Positions 36,132-45,412 of a DNA stretch of 64,000 nucleotides are shown here, in pieces. The position numbers were made by a program, and so were the translations under genes. The DNA comes from CAYOUV01 sp963790075 (GTDB lineage: Bacteria > Chloroflexota > Anaerolineae > Anaerolineales > Villigracilaceae), in the NCBI GenBank assembly GCA_963790075.1, contig CAWBNG010000003.1:620001-684000 (forward strand), written 5' to 3'. Positions within the stretch are counted from its first letter, which is position 1, and each line of letters begins with the position of its first letter. The notes under the pieces were generated by a model. That model was given only the letters and a program-made list of their open reading frames with translations, did no database searches and was not told the DNA's origin.

Positions 36132-37070
36132 CTAGAGTTTTACGATGTTCTTGAGTTCCTTGGTGCTCTCGATCACCGCCGCAGCCGACTTGTCGAGGGC
36201 TGCTTTTTCATCAGCATCCAGATCATATTCGATGATCTTTTCAATACCCTTGCGCCCCAGCATGACCGGCACGCCAAAGAAGATATCATTCAGGCCGTAT
36301 TCACCCTGCATATAGGCTGCGCAAGGGACAACCAGCTTCTTATCCTTCAGGATGGCTTCTGCCATCTGGGCAATCGCCGCGGCAGGCGCATAGAATGCCG
36401 AACCGGTTTTGAGCAAACCCACGATCTCCCCACCGCCCTTGCGGGTGCGATTGACGATCGCTTCCAGCTTGCCGGCTTCAATGTAATCGCGCAGCGGTAC
36501 GCCAGCAACGTTCGAGTGGCGGGTCAACGGGACCATCGAATCCCCGTGGCCGCCCAGCACGTAACAATTGATGTTCTCAACGCTAACGCCGGTCTCCAAT
36601 GCGACAAAGGCGCGCATACGCGCCGAATCGAGGATGCCGGCCTGGCCAATCACGCGCTCCGCTGGCAGTTTGCCAACTTTCATGGTCAGGTAAGCCATGG
36701 TATCGAGCGGGTTGGTCAGGACGATGAAGATCGCATTGGGAGAGTACTTGAGCGAACCTTCGACCGCCTTGCCGACGATTTCTGTGTTGGCTGCCAGTAA
36801 ATCCTCGCGGCTCATGCCGGGTTTGCGCGGCAGGCCAGCCGTGATAACGACGATGTCCGAATTCTTGGTGTCTTCGTAACCGTTCGAACCTGTGATCCTG
36901 ACGTCCTTGCCAACGATCGGCATGGCTTCGAACATATCAAGCGCTTTGCCCTGGGGCATCCCTTCGACGATATCAACCAGCACAATATCGGCGATTTCAC
37001 GTTCCGCCAACCAGTGAGCCGTTGTGGAGCCAGTCATCCCGGCACCGATAATCGAGATTTTATTGGTCAT
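36132..37070 (-). CDS. mdh: Malate dehydrogenase, LDH-like
   Basis: Oxidises malate to oxaloacetate with NAD. NAD-binding IGAGMTGSTTAHWLAER, Asp at the end of strand 2 (LVDIVEG), substrate-binding loop GLPRKPGMSRED with Arg at the position that selects malate over lactate, and catalytic His in GGHGDSMVPL. Length 312 is normal. GGAGGA precedes the ATG. It is the first gene of an mdh-gltA pair, which supplies oxaloacetate directly to the next enzyme. Confidence 0.93.
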   Translation of the reverse strand: MTNKISIIGAGMTGSTTAHWLAEREIADIVLVDIVEGMPQGKALDMFEAMPIVGKDVRITGSNGYEDTKNSDIVVITAGLPRKPGMSREDLLAANTEIVGKAVEGSLKYSPNAIFIVLTNPLDTMAYLTMKVGKLPAERVIGQAGILDSARMRAFVALETGVSVENINCYVLGGHGDSMVPLTRHSNVAGVPLRDYIEAGKLEAIVNRTRKGGGEIVGLLKTGSAFYAPAAAIAQMAEAILKDKKLVVPCAAYMQGEYGLNDIFFGVPVMLGRKGIEKIIEYDLDADEKAALDKSAAAVIESTKELKNIVKL

Positions 37071-37177
37071 CTTTCCTCCAAGATATCAATGATAATGCAG
37101 GATTCTATCCCATTCTAATACAGCCAAACAGTTCATTTTGTCATAATTTACACGGTTGTATTTGTAACTAATCGAAT

Positions 37178-37215
37178 AAAAAAGAGACTCCTCTGCGGAA
37201 AGCAGCGAAAGTCTC
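37178..37215 (-). terminator. Terminator after trxB
   Basis: On the minus strand GAGACT..AGTCTC (with an inner CTGC..GCAG) is followed by a run of six Ts. It separates trxB from mdh. Confidence 0.75.
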
Positions 37216-37246
37216 CTTATTTGCAACTCAAAAACCGAGGTAGGGT

Positions 37247-38242
37247 TTATCCACCCTGTACCTCCGCAGTTTCATCTTGAGATTCGAGAAAGCGCGTGGC
37301 CTGGATGGCTGCTGCTGCTCCCATGCCAGCCGAGGTTACGACCTGGCGGAAATGCGGATCGGCTGCCTCCCCGGCTGCAAACACGCCGGGAACGCTGGTC
37401 TCCATCTGCATATTGGTCTTCAGGTAACCGTGTGAATCCATCTCCAACTGGCCCCTGAACATCTGCGTATTCGGGGTATGACCGATGAAGATGAAGATCC
37501 CATCGGTTTCCAAGAGACGCTCCTCGCCAGTGTTGACGTCTTTCAGGCGTACCGCTTCGACTTTTTCGTCACCGATCACTTCAGTCACGACCGTGTTCCA
37601 GATAAATCCAAGTTTTTCATTCGACCTGGCACGGTTCTGCAAGATTGCGCCGGCACGCAGTTCTTCCCTGCGGTGGATGACCGTTACCGAACTGGCGTAA
37701 CGGGTCAGGAACAGTCCTTCTTCCAACGCGCTGTCCCCACCGCCGACCACGATCACCTTCTTATCCTTGAAGAACCAGCCGTCGCAGGTGGCGCAATAGG
37801 AAACGCCCCGCCCCGTCAGCTCTTTCTCGCCGGGAATGTTCAGGTGATTCGAGCTGGCACCGGTCGTAATGATCAGGGATTCGGCCAGGTATTCACCATT
37901 GTCAGTCTTGACCAGGAATGGCCGCTTTGACAGGTCGACTTCATTGGCTGTGTCGAATTCCACCTTCGCGCCGAAATGCTCGGCCTGCTTCTGGAACAGT
38001 TCGCCCAGTTGACTGCCGCCGACGCCCTCTGGGAAACCGGGATAATTCTCGATGTTAAAAGTCAGAGCAGCCTGGCCGCCGAGTTCCATGCCAGTCAGCA
38101 CGACCGGCTCCAGCTCGGCCCGCGCCGCGTACAACGCAGCCGAGAATCCGGCCGGCCCGGAACCAAGCACCAAAACTTTGACCGGCGTCTTGTCCCCGCC
38201 AGTCGCTGTCCCGGAAACACTTGTCAAATTCAATTCAACCAT
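37247..38242 (-). CDS. trxB: Thioredoxin reductase
   Basis: 331 residues. FAD-binding LGSGPAGFSAALYAARAEL, the redox pair CATC in GVSYCATCDGWFFKDK, NADPH-binding VVGGGDSALEEGLFLTRYA, and a second FAD motif VFAAGEAADPHFRQV, where the usual GDV is GEA. It reduces thioredoxin with NADPH. The N-terminus is about 20 residues longer than usual; a start further in (near VKVLVLGSG) is possible. Confidence 0.9.
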   Translation of the reverse strand: MVELNLTSVSGTATGGDKTPVKVLVLGSGPAGFSAALYAARAELEPVVLTGMELGGQAALTFNIENYPGFPEGVGGSQLGELFQKQAEHFGAKVEFDTANEVDLSKRPFLVKTDNGEYLAESLIITTGASSNHLNIPGEKELTGRGVSYCATCDGWFFKDKKVIVVGGGDSALEEGLFLTRYASSVTVIHRREELRAGAILQNRARSNEKLGFIWNTVVTEVIGDEKVEAVRLKDVNTGEERLLETDGIFIFIGHTPNTQMFRGQLEMDSHGYLKTNMQMETSVPGVFAAGEAADPHFRQVVTSAGMGAAAAIQATRFLESQDETAEVQGG

Positions 38243-38308
38243 CCAGCCTCCATTTCACCAGAAAGGCACACAACGCATTGATTTTTGCGCAGTGTACGTA
38301 TTTCTTGA

Positions 38309-38587
38309 TCAGTTTTTAACAATTGCTAACAGGTCGGTGGCATCCATGATGATGTGTTCCACACCATCCAGCTTGATCTCGGTGCCGGTGTACTTCGGAA
38401 AAAGCACCTGCTGCCCGACCTTGACATTAATCTCTTCATCGTCGCCGATGGCAATGACATCACCGATCTGGGGCTTTTCCTTCGCCGTTTCGGGCAGCAG
38501 CAAGCCGCTGGAGGTCTTGGCTTCCTGTTCGACCGGGCGCACCAACACACGCAGCCCCAGTGGTTGTATCGTTTTACTATCGCTCAT
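38309..38587 (-). CDS. groES: GroES co-chaperonin
   Basis: 92 residues with PLGLRVLVRPVEQEAKTSSGLLL (mobile loop) and GQQVLFPKYTGTEIKLDG (roof). It caps GroEL. No groEL follows, which differs from the common groES-groEL operon. AAGGAG precedes the ATG, and a perfect 14-bp palindrome lies 30 bases upstream at 38617-38630. Confidence 0.92.
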   Translation of the reverse strand: MSDSKTIQPLGLRVLVRPVEQEAKTSSGLLLPETAKEKPQIGDVIAIGDDEEINVKVGQQVLFPKYTGTEIKLDGVEHIIMDATDLLAIVKN

Positions 38588-38616
38588 CGTTCTTACTCCT
38601 TTATTGAAGATTGCAA

Positions 38617-38630
38617 TGCTCTTAAGAGCA
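38617..38630. promoter_or_regulatory. 14-bp palindrome upstream of groES
   Basis: TGCTCTTAAGAGCA is a perfect palindrome. It is not the CIRCE (HrcA) element, which has longer arms and a nine-base spacer. It could be an operator for another stress regulator. Confidence 0.4.
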
Positions 38631-38706
38631 AGAGGTCATAAGGGATATGGCCATTTTATCAGATGCAGACGAAGCGAAAAAGTTGCAGGGCGACAGCCAG
38701 GACAAA

Positions 38707-40059
38707 CTACTTATGCACTGCCCGATCCGTGATTTCTAGCGCCTCATCCAGCACCTTGAATCCCTCGGCCATTTGTTCCTGATTGATGATGAGCGGCGGA
38801 ATAATCAACACCGTATGCCAGTGTGTATATAAAAAGACGCCGTGATCCAGGCAATACTTACGGAGCGCAGCCATCTCTGGCGAAGAGCTGTTCCAGGGAG
38901 TCATGGGTTCCCTGGTCTGGCGATCCTTGACCAGCTCCAAGATGCCAAACAACCCAATCGAGCGGACCTGCCCGACCGAGGGATGCGCCTCGCCCAAATC
39001 AGTCAGCAAACGCTTCAAAACCGGACCCATGGCCGCTGCGTGCTCGACAATTTGATCCTGTTTCATGACCTGGATGTTGGCAATTGCAGCTGCCAGCGAG
39101 ACCGGATGTGCCGTATATGTCAGGCCGCCTTCATAGACCTGCTCGTCAAACCTGGCAGCGATTTCCGGCTTCATGGCAACCGCGCCCAGTGGTGCGTACG
39201 CTGAGGTCAGGCCCTTGGCCATGGTCATGATATCCGGCACCACATTCCAGTGGTCGACTGCAAACCATTTTCCCGTGCGGCCAAAACCGCACATCACCTC
39301 ATCGGCTATCATAACAATCCCGTACTTATCGCACAGCGCTCTCACGCCCTGCATATAGCCTTCCGGCGGGATCAGGATGCCGTTCGTACCGGTCACACTC
39401 TCCATTAAAACCGCCGCAACCGTCTCTGGCCCTTCATACTGGATGATCTCCTCCAGGTGATTGAGGTAATCTCGCGTAAACTCCGCTTCGGAAATGTCCG
39501 GGTTTGTTCGGTGAAAGGTCGAGCGATAACGATAGGGATCCAGGAAATGCACCACCCCGGGCATCAGCAGCGGTTCCCACATCTGGCGGCGGGGATCCCC
39601 GGTGGCGGCCATCGCGCCGGCCGTCGCGCCGTGGTAAGAGCGGTAGCGGGTCAGAATTTTATGTCTGCCCGTGTAAGCACGTGCCAGTTTGATGGCGTTC
39701 TCATTGGCATCCGCGCCACCCAGCGTGAACAATACCTTGGTCAACTGTCCGCCGGGGGAAATCTCAGCCACCAGCTTGCTGGCCAGCGCACGGACCCTGG
39801 TCGTCATCCCTGGCGCGGCGTAAGGCAATTGGCGCGCTTGCGCGACCATGGCTTCGATCACCCGCTCATCCCCGTGGCCAATGTTGACACACATGGTCAT
39901 CGAGTTGAGATCAAGATAACGCTTGTCATCGATGTCCCAAAAATACACCCCTTTGGCACGCTGCACTGGGATAGGATTCACTTTTCCCTGGGCCGACCAG
40001 GTCCAGAAAACATGTTCTTTCGAGATGGATAGGATTTGGTCATCAGGAAGATCAAACAT
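38707..40059 (-). CDS. Class III PLP-dependent aminotransferase
   Basis: 450 residues of the omega-aminotransferase family: LFTLGGADANENAIKLARAYTGR, YRSYHGATAGAMAATGDPR, DEVMCGFGRTGKWFA (Asp to the pyridine N) and IMTMAKGLTSAYAPLGAV with the PLP-binding Lys. VWTW-like start and HWNVVPD suggest a taurine- or beta-alanine:pyruvate type, but the amino donor cannot be fixed. Single gene. Confidence 0.85.
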   Translation of the reverse strand: MFDLPDDQILSISKEHVFWTWSAQGKVNPIPVQRAKGVYFWDIDDKRYLDLNSMTMCVNIGHGDERVIEAMVAQARQLPYAAPGMTTRVRALASKLVAEISPGGQLTKVLFTLGGADANENAIKLARAYTGRHKILTRYRSYHGATAGAMAATGDPRRQMWEPLLMPGVVHFLDPYRYRSTFHRTNPDISEAEFTRDYLNHLEEIIQYEGPETVAAVLMESVTGTNGILIPPEGYMQGVRALCDKYGIVMIADEVMCGFGRTGKWFAVDHWNVVPDIMTMAKGLTSAYAPLGAVAMKPEIAARFDEQVYEGGLTYTAHPVSLAAAIANIQVMKQDQIVEHAAAMGPVLKRLLTDLGEAHPSVGQVRSIGLFGILELVKDRQTREPMTPWNSSSPEMAALRKYCLDHGVFLYTHWHTVLIIPPLIINQEQMAEGFKVLDEALEITDRAVHK

Positions 40060-40183
40060 GGAAGCCTCAAGGGGTAGGATTAATGGATGAAGGGAACAAA
40101 ACTGTGACTTGTGCCTTCGCTCTTAATATTTATTTTCAAACCGCATTATAATACCCCGCCTGCCAAATCGTGAAAGGAAACAC

Positions 40184-40729
40184 ATGCCCAAACCATTCCC
40201 CTACCGCCGGCTGATCGTGGTCGGTGCGACCGGTTCGGGTAAATCCACGCTGGCCGAGCGGCTGGCTGAGAAACTCCGGCTGGATTATGTCGAATTGGAC
40301 GCCCTGTTCTGGCTGCCCAATTGGGTCGGCACCCCGGACGAAGAATTCGCTGTAAAAGTGGATGCGGCCACGCGCGGGGAGCATTGGGTGGTCGCCGGCA
40401 ATTACAGCCGCGTACGCTCGATCACGTGGCCACGCGCGCAGGCTATCATCTGGATCGACTACCCGTTCGCAACGGTATTCTGGCAGTTGCTCAAGCGCAC
40501 CATCCGCCGGACATGGAATCGTGAGCTGCTGTGGAATACGAATACCGAGCGATTTCTTCCACATCTCAAAATCTGGTCGGACGAGTCGCTCTTCAGATGG
40601 TTGTTTAAAACCTACTGGAGACGGAAACGTGAGTATCCACAGTTGTTCGCCATGCCGGAAAATACGCACTTAACGATATTGCATTTCAGCTCACCGGATG
40701 AGACCGATGCCTGGCTTGCAGGATTGTAA
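40184..40729 (+). CDS. P-loop kinase-like protein (FlaR/topology-modulation family)
   Basis: 181 residues. Walker A VVGATGSGKSTLAERLAEKL, then DYVELDALFWLPNW, WVVAGNYSRVRSITWPRAQ, and AIIWIDYPFATVFWQLLKRTI. These match the family often annotated as adenylate kinase or DNA topology modulation protein FlaR. The true substrate is not established. AAAGGA precedes the ATG, and TATAAT lies at about 40148-40153. Confidence 0.78.
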   Translation: MPKPFPYRRLIVVGATGSGKSTLAERLAEKLRLDYVELDALFWLPNWVGTPDEEFAVKVDAATRGEHWVVAGNYSRVRSITWPRAQAIIWIDYPFATVFWQLLKRTIRRTWNRELLWNTNTERFLPHLKIWSDESLFRWLFKTYWRRKREYPQLFAMPENTHLTILHFSSPDETDAWLAGL

Positions 40730-41021
40730 TCTGCATCTCAGAAATGAAAGGTAAAACAGGGTCGTTTAATCATATAATCGATTTGGAAAGAAGAACGGGT
40801 TGAACATCACACTTCTTCGCACACCCCTTCTTTCCACAATTTGAGAGCCCGTTGTTATACCCCACATCGAAGCCTGAACGGGCAAACGTCACCAGACATC
40901 CCAGCGACCCATCATAGCCAGAGGTGACCAAGCCGGGGCAGCGGATTATTTCTCATTATTGCCAGCCCCCACCAAACTTGACTCTTTCGTCACTGATTAC
41001 TAAATAGCCGGGTCAAGTGAC
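40730..41021 (+). ncRNA. Gene-free stretch with promoter-like box and stem, possible small RNA
   Basis: No coding frame is convincing here. TATAAT at 40773-40778 could start a transcript running to the terminator at 41022-41060, about 265 bases. Inside it GCCCGTT (40847-40853) pairs with AACGGGC (40877-40883). It does not look like 6S, SRP, RNase P or tmRNA. It may simply be the 3' region of the preceding gene. Confidence 0.3.
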
Positions 41022-41060
41022 AAGCCCCCTTCTGACGAAGGGGGCTTTTGTTTGTATTTT
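41022..41060. terminator. Intrinsic terminator
   Basis: AAGCCCCCTTC and GAAGGGGGCTT form a perfect 11-bp stem with a TGAC loop, followed by TTGTTTGTATTTT on the plus strand. It also sits just after the MoxR operon on the minus strand. Confidence 0.85.
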
Positions 41061-41066
41061 ATGGGA

Positions 41067-41564
41067 TCATTCCCCGCCACGTCGCAACCAGGCCACCAGT
41101 TGCGTGATCCCCAAGGCTGCCACCAAGACCAGCAAGACCGCCCACTCAAAAGTAAGCTGAAATTGAACCAGCATGGCTGCGGTACCAATTAAAACTCCCA
41201 AGGTTGCAATGATGGTCAAGCGGGCAAGATGCGCTCTTTCGAGAGTGCTCACCTCATCCGAGGGGGCAGCGAAGCGCAAACGGCGGGTGAACTCGGTCAG
41301 ATCCCAAGTCATCAAGCCACCCAAGGTGCCCACGATCATCCATCCCATTGGCAGCCCCAGCCATAATCCGCCAGCGCCGGCAATCACGCTGACAACCAGG
41401 CCCAGGGTCGAAAACCAGGCCCAGTGACGCCATTGGCTCACCGCCCACAGCAAGCCGAAGCCCCCTAATGCCTGCGCGATCATCACATATCCACCCTCAA
41501 AGAAACTCAAAGTCAGTGCCCCTATGCCCAGGACGAGGCTTCCGAACAATGCTATGCGGCTCAT
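41067..41564 (-). CDS. Small membrane protein, last gene of the MoxR operon
   Basis: 165 residues with five probable transmembrane helices (for example ALGGFGLLWAVSQWRHW, WAVLLVLVAALGITQLVAWL). No family recognised. It overlaps the DUF58 gene by 4 bases, so it is part of the operon. Confidence 0.7.
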   Translation of the reverse strand: MSRIALFGSLVLGIGALTLSFFEGGYVMIAQALGGFGLLWAVSQWRHWAWFSTLGLVVSVIAGAGGLWLGLPMGWMIVGTLGGLMTWDLTEFTRRLRFAAPSDEVSTLERAHLARLTIIATLGVLIGTAAMLVQFQLTFEWAVLLVLVAALGITQLVAWLRRGGE

Positions 41565-42847
41565 AGATTGCCTCCCACTGCACGCATCCAGGCAGGTGGT
41601 CTCCCTAAATGACCTTGAACCACCTTGTCAAGGGGCTTGGACACATCCCAGTTCAATAATTGAATACCGGCACGGTGTAAGCGCTGCAGGAGCAGGTCAC
41701 GTTCCATGCGGACGATGCGGGCAGCCAATGCGCTATTTTTGCCATTCGGTAAACGCGCAAGTTCGAAAGCCACCGGATCTGGGCTGATTACCAGCACTTG
41801 ATAACCCCGCGCGCGAAGTTGGATCAGCATATCCAGATCATCCTCGTGCAAAGGGCTGACCAGCACCACCTGTGAATGCGCCGGGAACATTTGTGTAGGA
41901 ATGTAACTAAGATCAGAGAAGATCTGGCTTCCACCTGGCTCGGCATGTGCCAACGCCTGCAGGATGCGCTCGCGTTGGAGCTTGCCATAACCGGGCAGCG
42001 TCCATTGCAAGAACTGGCCGTACTGGAGCAGGCTAACGCGGTTACCCTGTGCCAGGAAGGCATCGGCCAGGGCCGCGGTTGCGGTGACTGAATGCTCGAA
42101 AAGGGATTGACCATTGCCGAAGAGGTTGGTGCGGATACGCCCGTCCAGGACAATGCCGACATCGGCCACGCGTTCCTGTTCAAATTCGTTCGTAAACAAA
42201 GCTGTGGCGTGATGCGCCGAGGCGCGCCAATTGATCCAGCGTGTGGAATCACCCGTCTGGTATTCCCGTACACCGAAGAATTCCACGCCGGGACCACCCA
42301 TCCGCGCCGGAATACTTCCGGAATAGACGCGCGTTCGCCGCGGACGAATGGCGATATGGCGCAGGCGTATCACTGGTGGGAGAATAAACAACTGTCCGGG
42401 CGTGGGAATAGTCTGTTCGCGACCGACCAGGCCCAGGTGGTCACTTGATACAACCCGAACCGATGGGAATGGGTAATATCCGCGCGGGCCGCTGACTTTG
42501 TAGGTCCAGCCTGCAATTTTTCCTTTTGGCAAGCTCAGCAAGTGACGCGCGGAACCAGCCTGAATATTCAATTGCGGCGACAGATTGTCTTCGATCAATA
42601 CTTCTTCCAGTGAGCGACCGACATTGGTTATTTTGATCGTCACAGCGACCGGCTCGTCGGGACCAACCCGCTCGGCGTCGAGCGTGCGCTCGACTTTTAT
42701 ATCGACCCCATACGGTGCGCGCAGCAGACCGCCTAATAAATAAAGCACCAGAGGAATTGACAAAGCCAGCATCTCCCCGCGCAACAGGATCAGCCCGGAC
42801 AAGATCAGTCCGTAAACCAACAACCCCAACAGGAGCGAACGCCGCAT
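41561..42847 (-). CDS. DUF58 protein (vWA-like)
   Basis: 428 residues. Two N-terminal transmembrane helices, a beta domain, then the DUF58 signature (GVEFFGVREYQTGDSTRWINWRASAH) and a von Willebrand A-like fold (VADVGIVLDGRI; VVLVSPLHEDDLDMLIQL). DUF58 proteins work with MoxR AAA+ ATPases in envelope assembly or stress. The gene begins 3 bases after moxR. Confidence 0.88.
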   Translation of the reverse strand: MRRSLLLGLLVYGLILSGLILLRGEMLALSIPLVLYLLGGLLRAPYGVDIKVERTLDAERVGPDEPVAVTIKITNVGRSLEEVLIEDNLSPQLNIQAGSARHLLSLPKGKIAGWTYKVSGPRGYYPFPSVRVVSSDHLGLVGREQTIPTPGQLFILPPVIRLRHIAIRPRRTRVYSGSIPARMGGPGVEFFGVREYQTGDSTRWINWRASAHHATALFTNEFEQERVADVGIVLDGRIRTNLFGNGQSLFEHSVTATAALADAFLAQGNRVSLLQYGQFLQWTLPGYGKLQRERILQALAHAEPGGSQIFSDLSYIPTQMFPAHSQVVLVSPLHEDDLDMLIQLRARGYQVLVISPDPVAFELARLPNGKNSALAARIVRMERDLLLQRLHRAGIQLLNWDVSKPLDKVVQGHLGRPPAWMRAVGGNL

Positions 42848-42850
42848 GCG

Positions 42851-43807
42851 CTAATCCACGACCGGAACAGGGACCTTGGCGAAGACGTCCGTGATGACGT
42901 CCTCATTGACCTTGCGTGCCATCCAGTATTCAGGCTGCAGTATCAGGCGATGGCTTAAGACCGGCATGGCAAAATGCTTGACGTCATCCGGGATGATAAA
43001 CTCGCGACCACCAATCGCAGCGCGCGCACGCGCCATCTTTAAAAAGGCAAGCGATCCGCGCGGGCTGGCGCCAACCGCTACACGGCGGTCAAGTCGCGTC
43101 TCATGCACCACCCGACTAATGTAATCCTCCAAATCAGCGTGAACGTGCACACCCTCAACAACCTGCCGCATTTCCAGCAATTGTTCAGCATTGGTGATCT
43201 GCCGCAACTCGACTTCATCCTGTTTGCGCTCGCGGCGGCGGCGCAGGATTTCTTTTTCCTCGTCCACACTCGGGTAGCCAACCGCCAGCTTGATCATAAA
43301 GCGATCCAGTTGTGCCTCGGGCAGTGGGAAAGTGCCCTCGTATTCAATCGGATTTTGGGTTGCCAACACCAGGAAAGGGTCTGGAAGGCGCATACTCTCG
43401 CCTTCCAGGGTCACCTGCCCCTCCTGCATGGCCTCCAGTAAAGCGGACTGCGTCTTGGGCGAGGCACGATTGATCTCGTCAGCTAAGATGATATTGGCAA
43501 AGACCGGTCCCTGGCGCAGTTCAAAGCGGTTTTCCGTCCGATTAAAGATGTAGCCGCCAGTAATATCACCCGGCAGTAGATCCGGGGTGAACTGGATGCG
43601 TTTGAATTCCAACCCCAGCACCCTAGCGAAACTGCGCGCGATCAGGGTTTTGCCCAGGCCAGGGAAATCTTCCAGCAACACATGACCACCGGCCAGAGCT
43701 GAAGCCATGATCATTTCCAACAAGTCGCGCTTACCGATCACGGCCCGCTCTAATTCCGAGACGACTGATTTACTCAATCTGGACACTTCGTGGATGTCAG
43801 TAATCAA
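42851..43807 (-). CDS. MoxR-family AAA+ ATPase
   Basis: 318 residues. Walker A (GHVLLEDFPGLGKTL), Walker B (NIILADEINRASPKTQ), sensor 1 (VLATQNPIEYEGTFPLPEAQLDRF) and the C-terminal lid. It acts as a chaperone-like ATPase on metal cofactor or vWA proteins. It overlaps the preceding gene by 4 bases. Confidence 0.92.
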   Translation of the reverse strand: MITDIHEVSRLSKSVVSELERAVIGKRDLLEMIMASALAGGHVLLEDFPGLGKTLIARSFARVLGLEFKRIQFTPDLLPGDITGGYIFNRTENRFELRQGPVFANIILADEINRASPKTQSALLEAMQEGQVTLEGESMRLPDPFLVLATQNPIEYEGTFPLPEAQLDRFMIKLAVGYPSVDEEKEILRRRRERKQDEVELRQITNAEQLLEMRQVVEGVHVHADLEDYISRVVHETRLDRRVAVGASPRGSLAFLKMARARAAIGGREFIIPDDVKHFAMPVLSHRLILQPEYWMARKVNEDVITDVFAKVPVPVVD

Positions 43808-44394
43808 TTTTTTGTCTCCATTTGGGATTCTAGATATTCAATCACCTGGGCAATCTCAATATCGAAAGGAGTTTGCGGGAGGCGGGAAAATCTGCCGCGA
43901 CGGGGATAGTCGGCAAACGATCGGTTCAATCCGGATTCAAGGTAAGCTTTCACATCCTCAGGCGGATTCCAGTCCCGTCCCTTGAGAGTGCCATTCGGAA
44001 AGGCTCCTTCCCCCTCGCGTTGGATCAGGATCGTCCGCGCCAATTCAGCCAACCGATGTGCCACCAACCATTTGAAATAAGTGCCTTGTCTGGTGCGCAA
44101 AAGATGCCAGGCTACCGTCTCGACCGGTCCGCGCTTGGGAAGATATTCCTGCTCCGAGCGCTTCTGCGGGCGAAAGCGGCCGTACAAGCTGCCGAAAGCC
44201 ATCAAGGTCACGACCACTACCACCAGAACCCAAAAGATCAACTGCGCAACGGCATGATAGAACAGGGTGATGATCCACCATAGGTAGGTAATGGGTGCCA
44301 GGAACAAAGCCTGGATGAAATCTTGTAAAAAATAGGCTAATACAGCTGCAACCAGCAAAAAAGCCCCCAGGAGAATCCAGCGACGGCGGGTCAT
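43804..44394 (-). CDS. Membrane protein of the MoxR operon
   Basis: 196 residues: two N-terminal transmembrane helices (WILLGAFLLVAAVLAYFL; IITLFYHAVAQLIFWVLVVV) and a cytoplasmic helical part with LRTRQGTYFKWLVAHRLAELA. Unknown family. It sits between the DUF4129 and moxR genes, with 2- and 4-base spacing, so its role is tied to that system. Confidence 0.75.
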   Translation of the reverse strand: MTRRRWILLGAFLLVAAVLAYFLQDFIQALFLAPITYLWWIITLFYHAVAQLIFWVLVVVVVTLMAFGSLYGRFRPQKRSEQEYLPKRGPVETVAWHLLRTRQGTYFKWLVAHRLAELARTILIQREGEGAFPNGTLKGRDWNPPEDVKAYLESGLNRSFADYPRRGRFSRLPQTPFDIEIAQVIEYLESQMETKN

Positions 44395-44396
44395 CG

Positions 44397-45251
44397 TTAC
44401 CTCTCCACAGCCTGTACGATCGAGGAGAGACAGGCAATCGCCTCGTTGGCCTCGTCTATACTGGATTGACGCCCGCCATAGCGTGCCCGCTCAAACAAAC
44501 GCGTTAACCGGCGTACCGGATCGGCCGGCAAACCAGCCTGCACCAGATGCAGGGCAAACTCATTGGGCGTCATGGCCCGCTGGCGACTGAGTCCGCGCTG
44601 CCGGCTGACAGCCGCGCTCATCCGGGCATAACATTGGATGACCGTATCCTCCCAATCCCGCCCGGCAGACAAATCGTCCAAAGCTGAGCGGGTGATACGG
44701 GCCAGATTCCGCAGTTCGCGCTGAGGCGGGCGCAGGAAACGCCAGACCAGATAGCCGATCCCACCAAGGATCAGGAAGACCACCAAACTGACTGCATATG
44801 TCAACCAGGGCGGTATAACCGGCGGGGTAAAGGTTGGGATAGTCCCAAAGTCCTGTGCCGTTTGCTGCCCTGGCTGCGCCAGCTGGCCGAGTTCCAAGGC
44901 TCCCATCGGGCGGAATTTGGTCATTGCCCAATAAATTGCGTAAGCAGTCAATCCGTAGCGAAGCATGGCTTTGAGCAGGCGTTTGCGTGCTTCCGGAGAG
45001 AGCAGTGACAAAAATAAGATCGTCAAAATGACAAATCCCCCGACCAGCATGATCGCCTCGCCAAGCGACATCGACGATACTTCTCTCAGGAAATTGTTCA
45101 CTTCGGCCGGTGCTTGCGTTTCCCCAGGCATCACATAATGTTCAGCAGGTTTAAAATTAACAGTTGACAACCCGGCCGCCAGCAGAAAAAGGGTTGCAAG
45201 GCCCAGAATAGCCACGGCCAGGATTAGATAACGCTTGGTCTTTTCGTTCAT
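44397..45251 (-). CDS. DUF4129 membrane protein
   Basis: 284 residues. Three transmembrane helices precede a C-terminal DUF4129 domain (VIQCYARMSAAVSRQRGLSR, MTPNEFALHL, LFERARYGGRQSSIDEANEA). DUF4129 is usually the C-terminal part of transglutaminase-like membrane proteins encoded with MoxR and DUF58. Here no transglutaminase domain is present. First gene of the operon; ATG at 45251 is preferred, with one at 45266 also possible. Confidence 0.82.
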   Translation of the reverse strand: MNEKTKRYLILAVAILGLATLFLLAAGLSTVNFKPAEHYVMPGETQAPAEVNNFLREVSSMSLGEAIMLVGGFVILTILFLSLLSPEARKRLLKAMLRYGLTAYAIYWAMTKFRPMGALELGQLAQPGQQTAQDFGTIPTFTPPVIPPWLTYAVSLVVFLILGGIGYLVWRFLRPPQRELRNLARITRSALDDLSAGRDWEDTVIQCYARMSAAVSRQRGLSRQRAMTPNEFALHLVQAGLPADPVRRLTRLFERARYGGRQSSIDEANEAIACLSSIVQAVER

Positions 45252-45412
45252 GGTTGGGAGTTTCATTCTTCAGGCCATTTTACCATTACACCGATCAGTG
45301 CAATCCTGTCTCCCAATAGTATACAGGATGCGCAGAAACGATCCCCTACCCCGCAGAGGGGTCTTGAACGACCCTCTTGGTGGGTCTCCTGGCTGTGATA
45401 TACTCGCCAAAG

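Noticed and set aside
38588..38640. CIRCE element for groES
   Set aside because: The palindrome has neither the TTAGCACTC arms nor the nine-base spacer.
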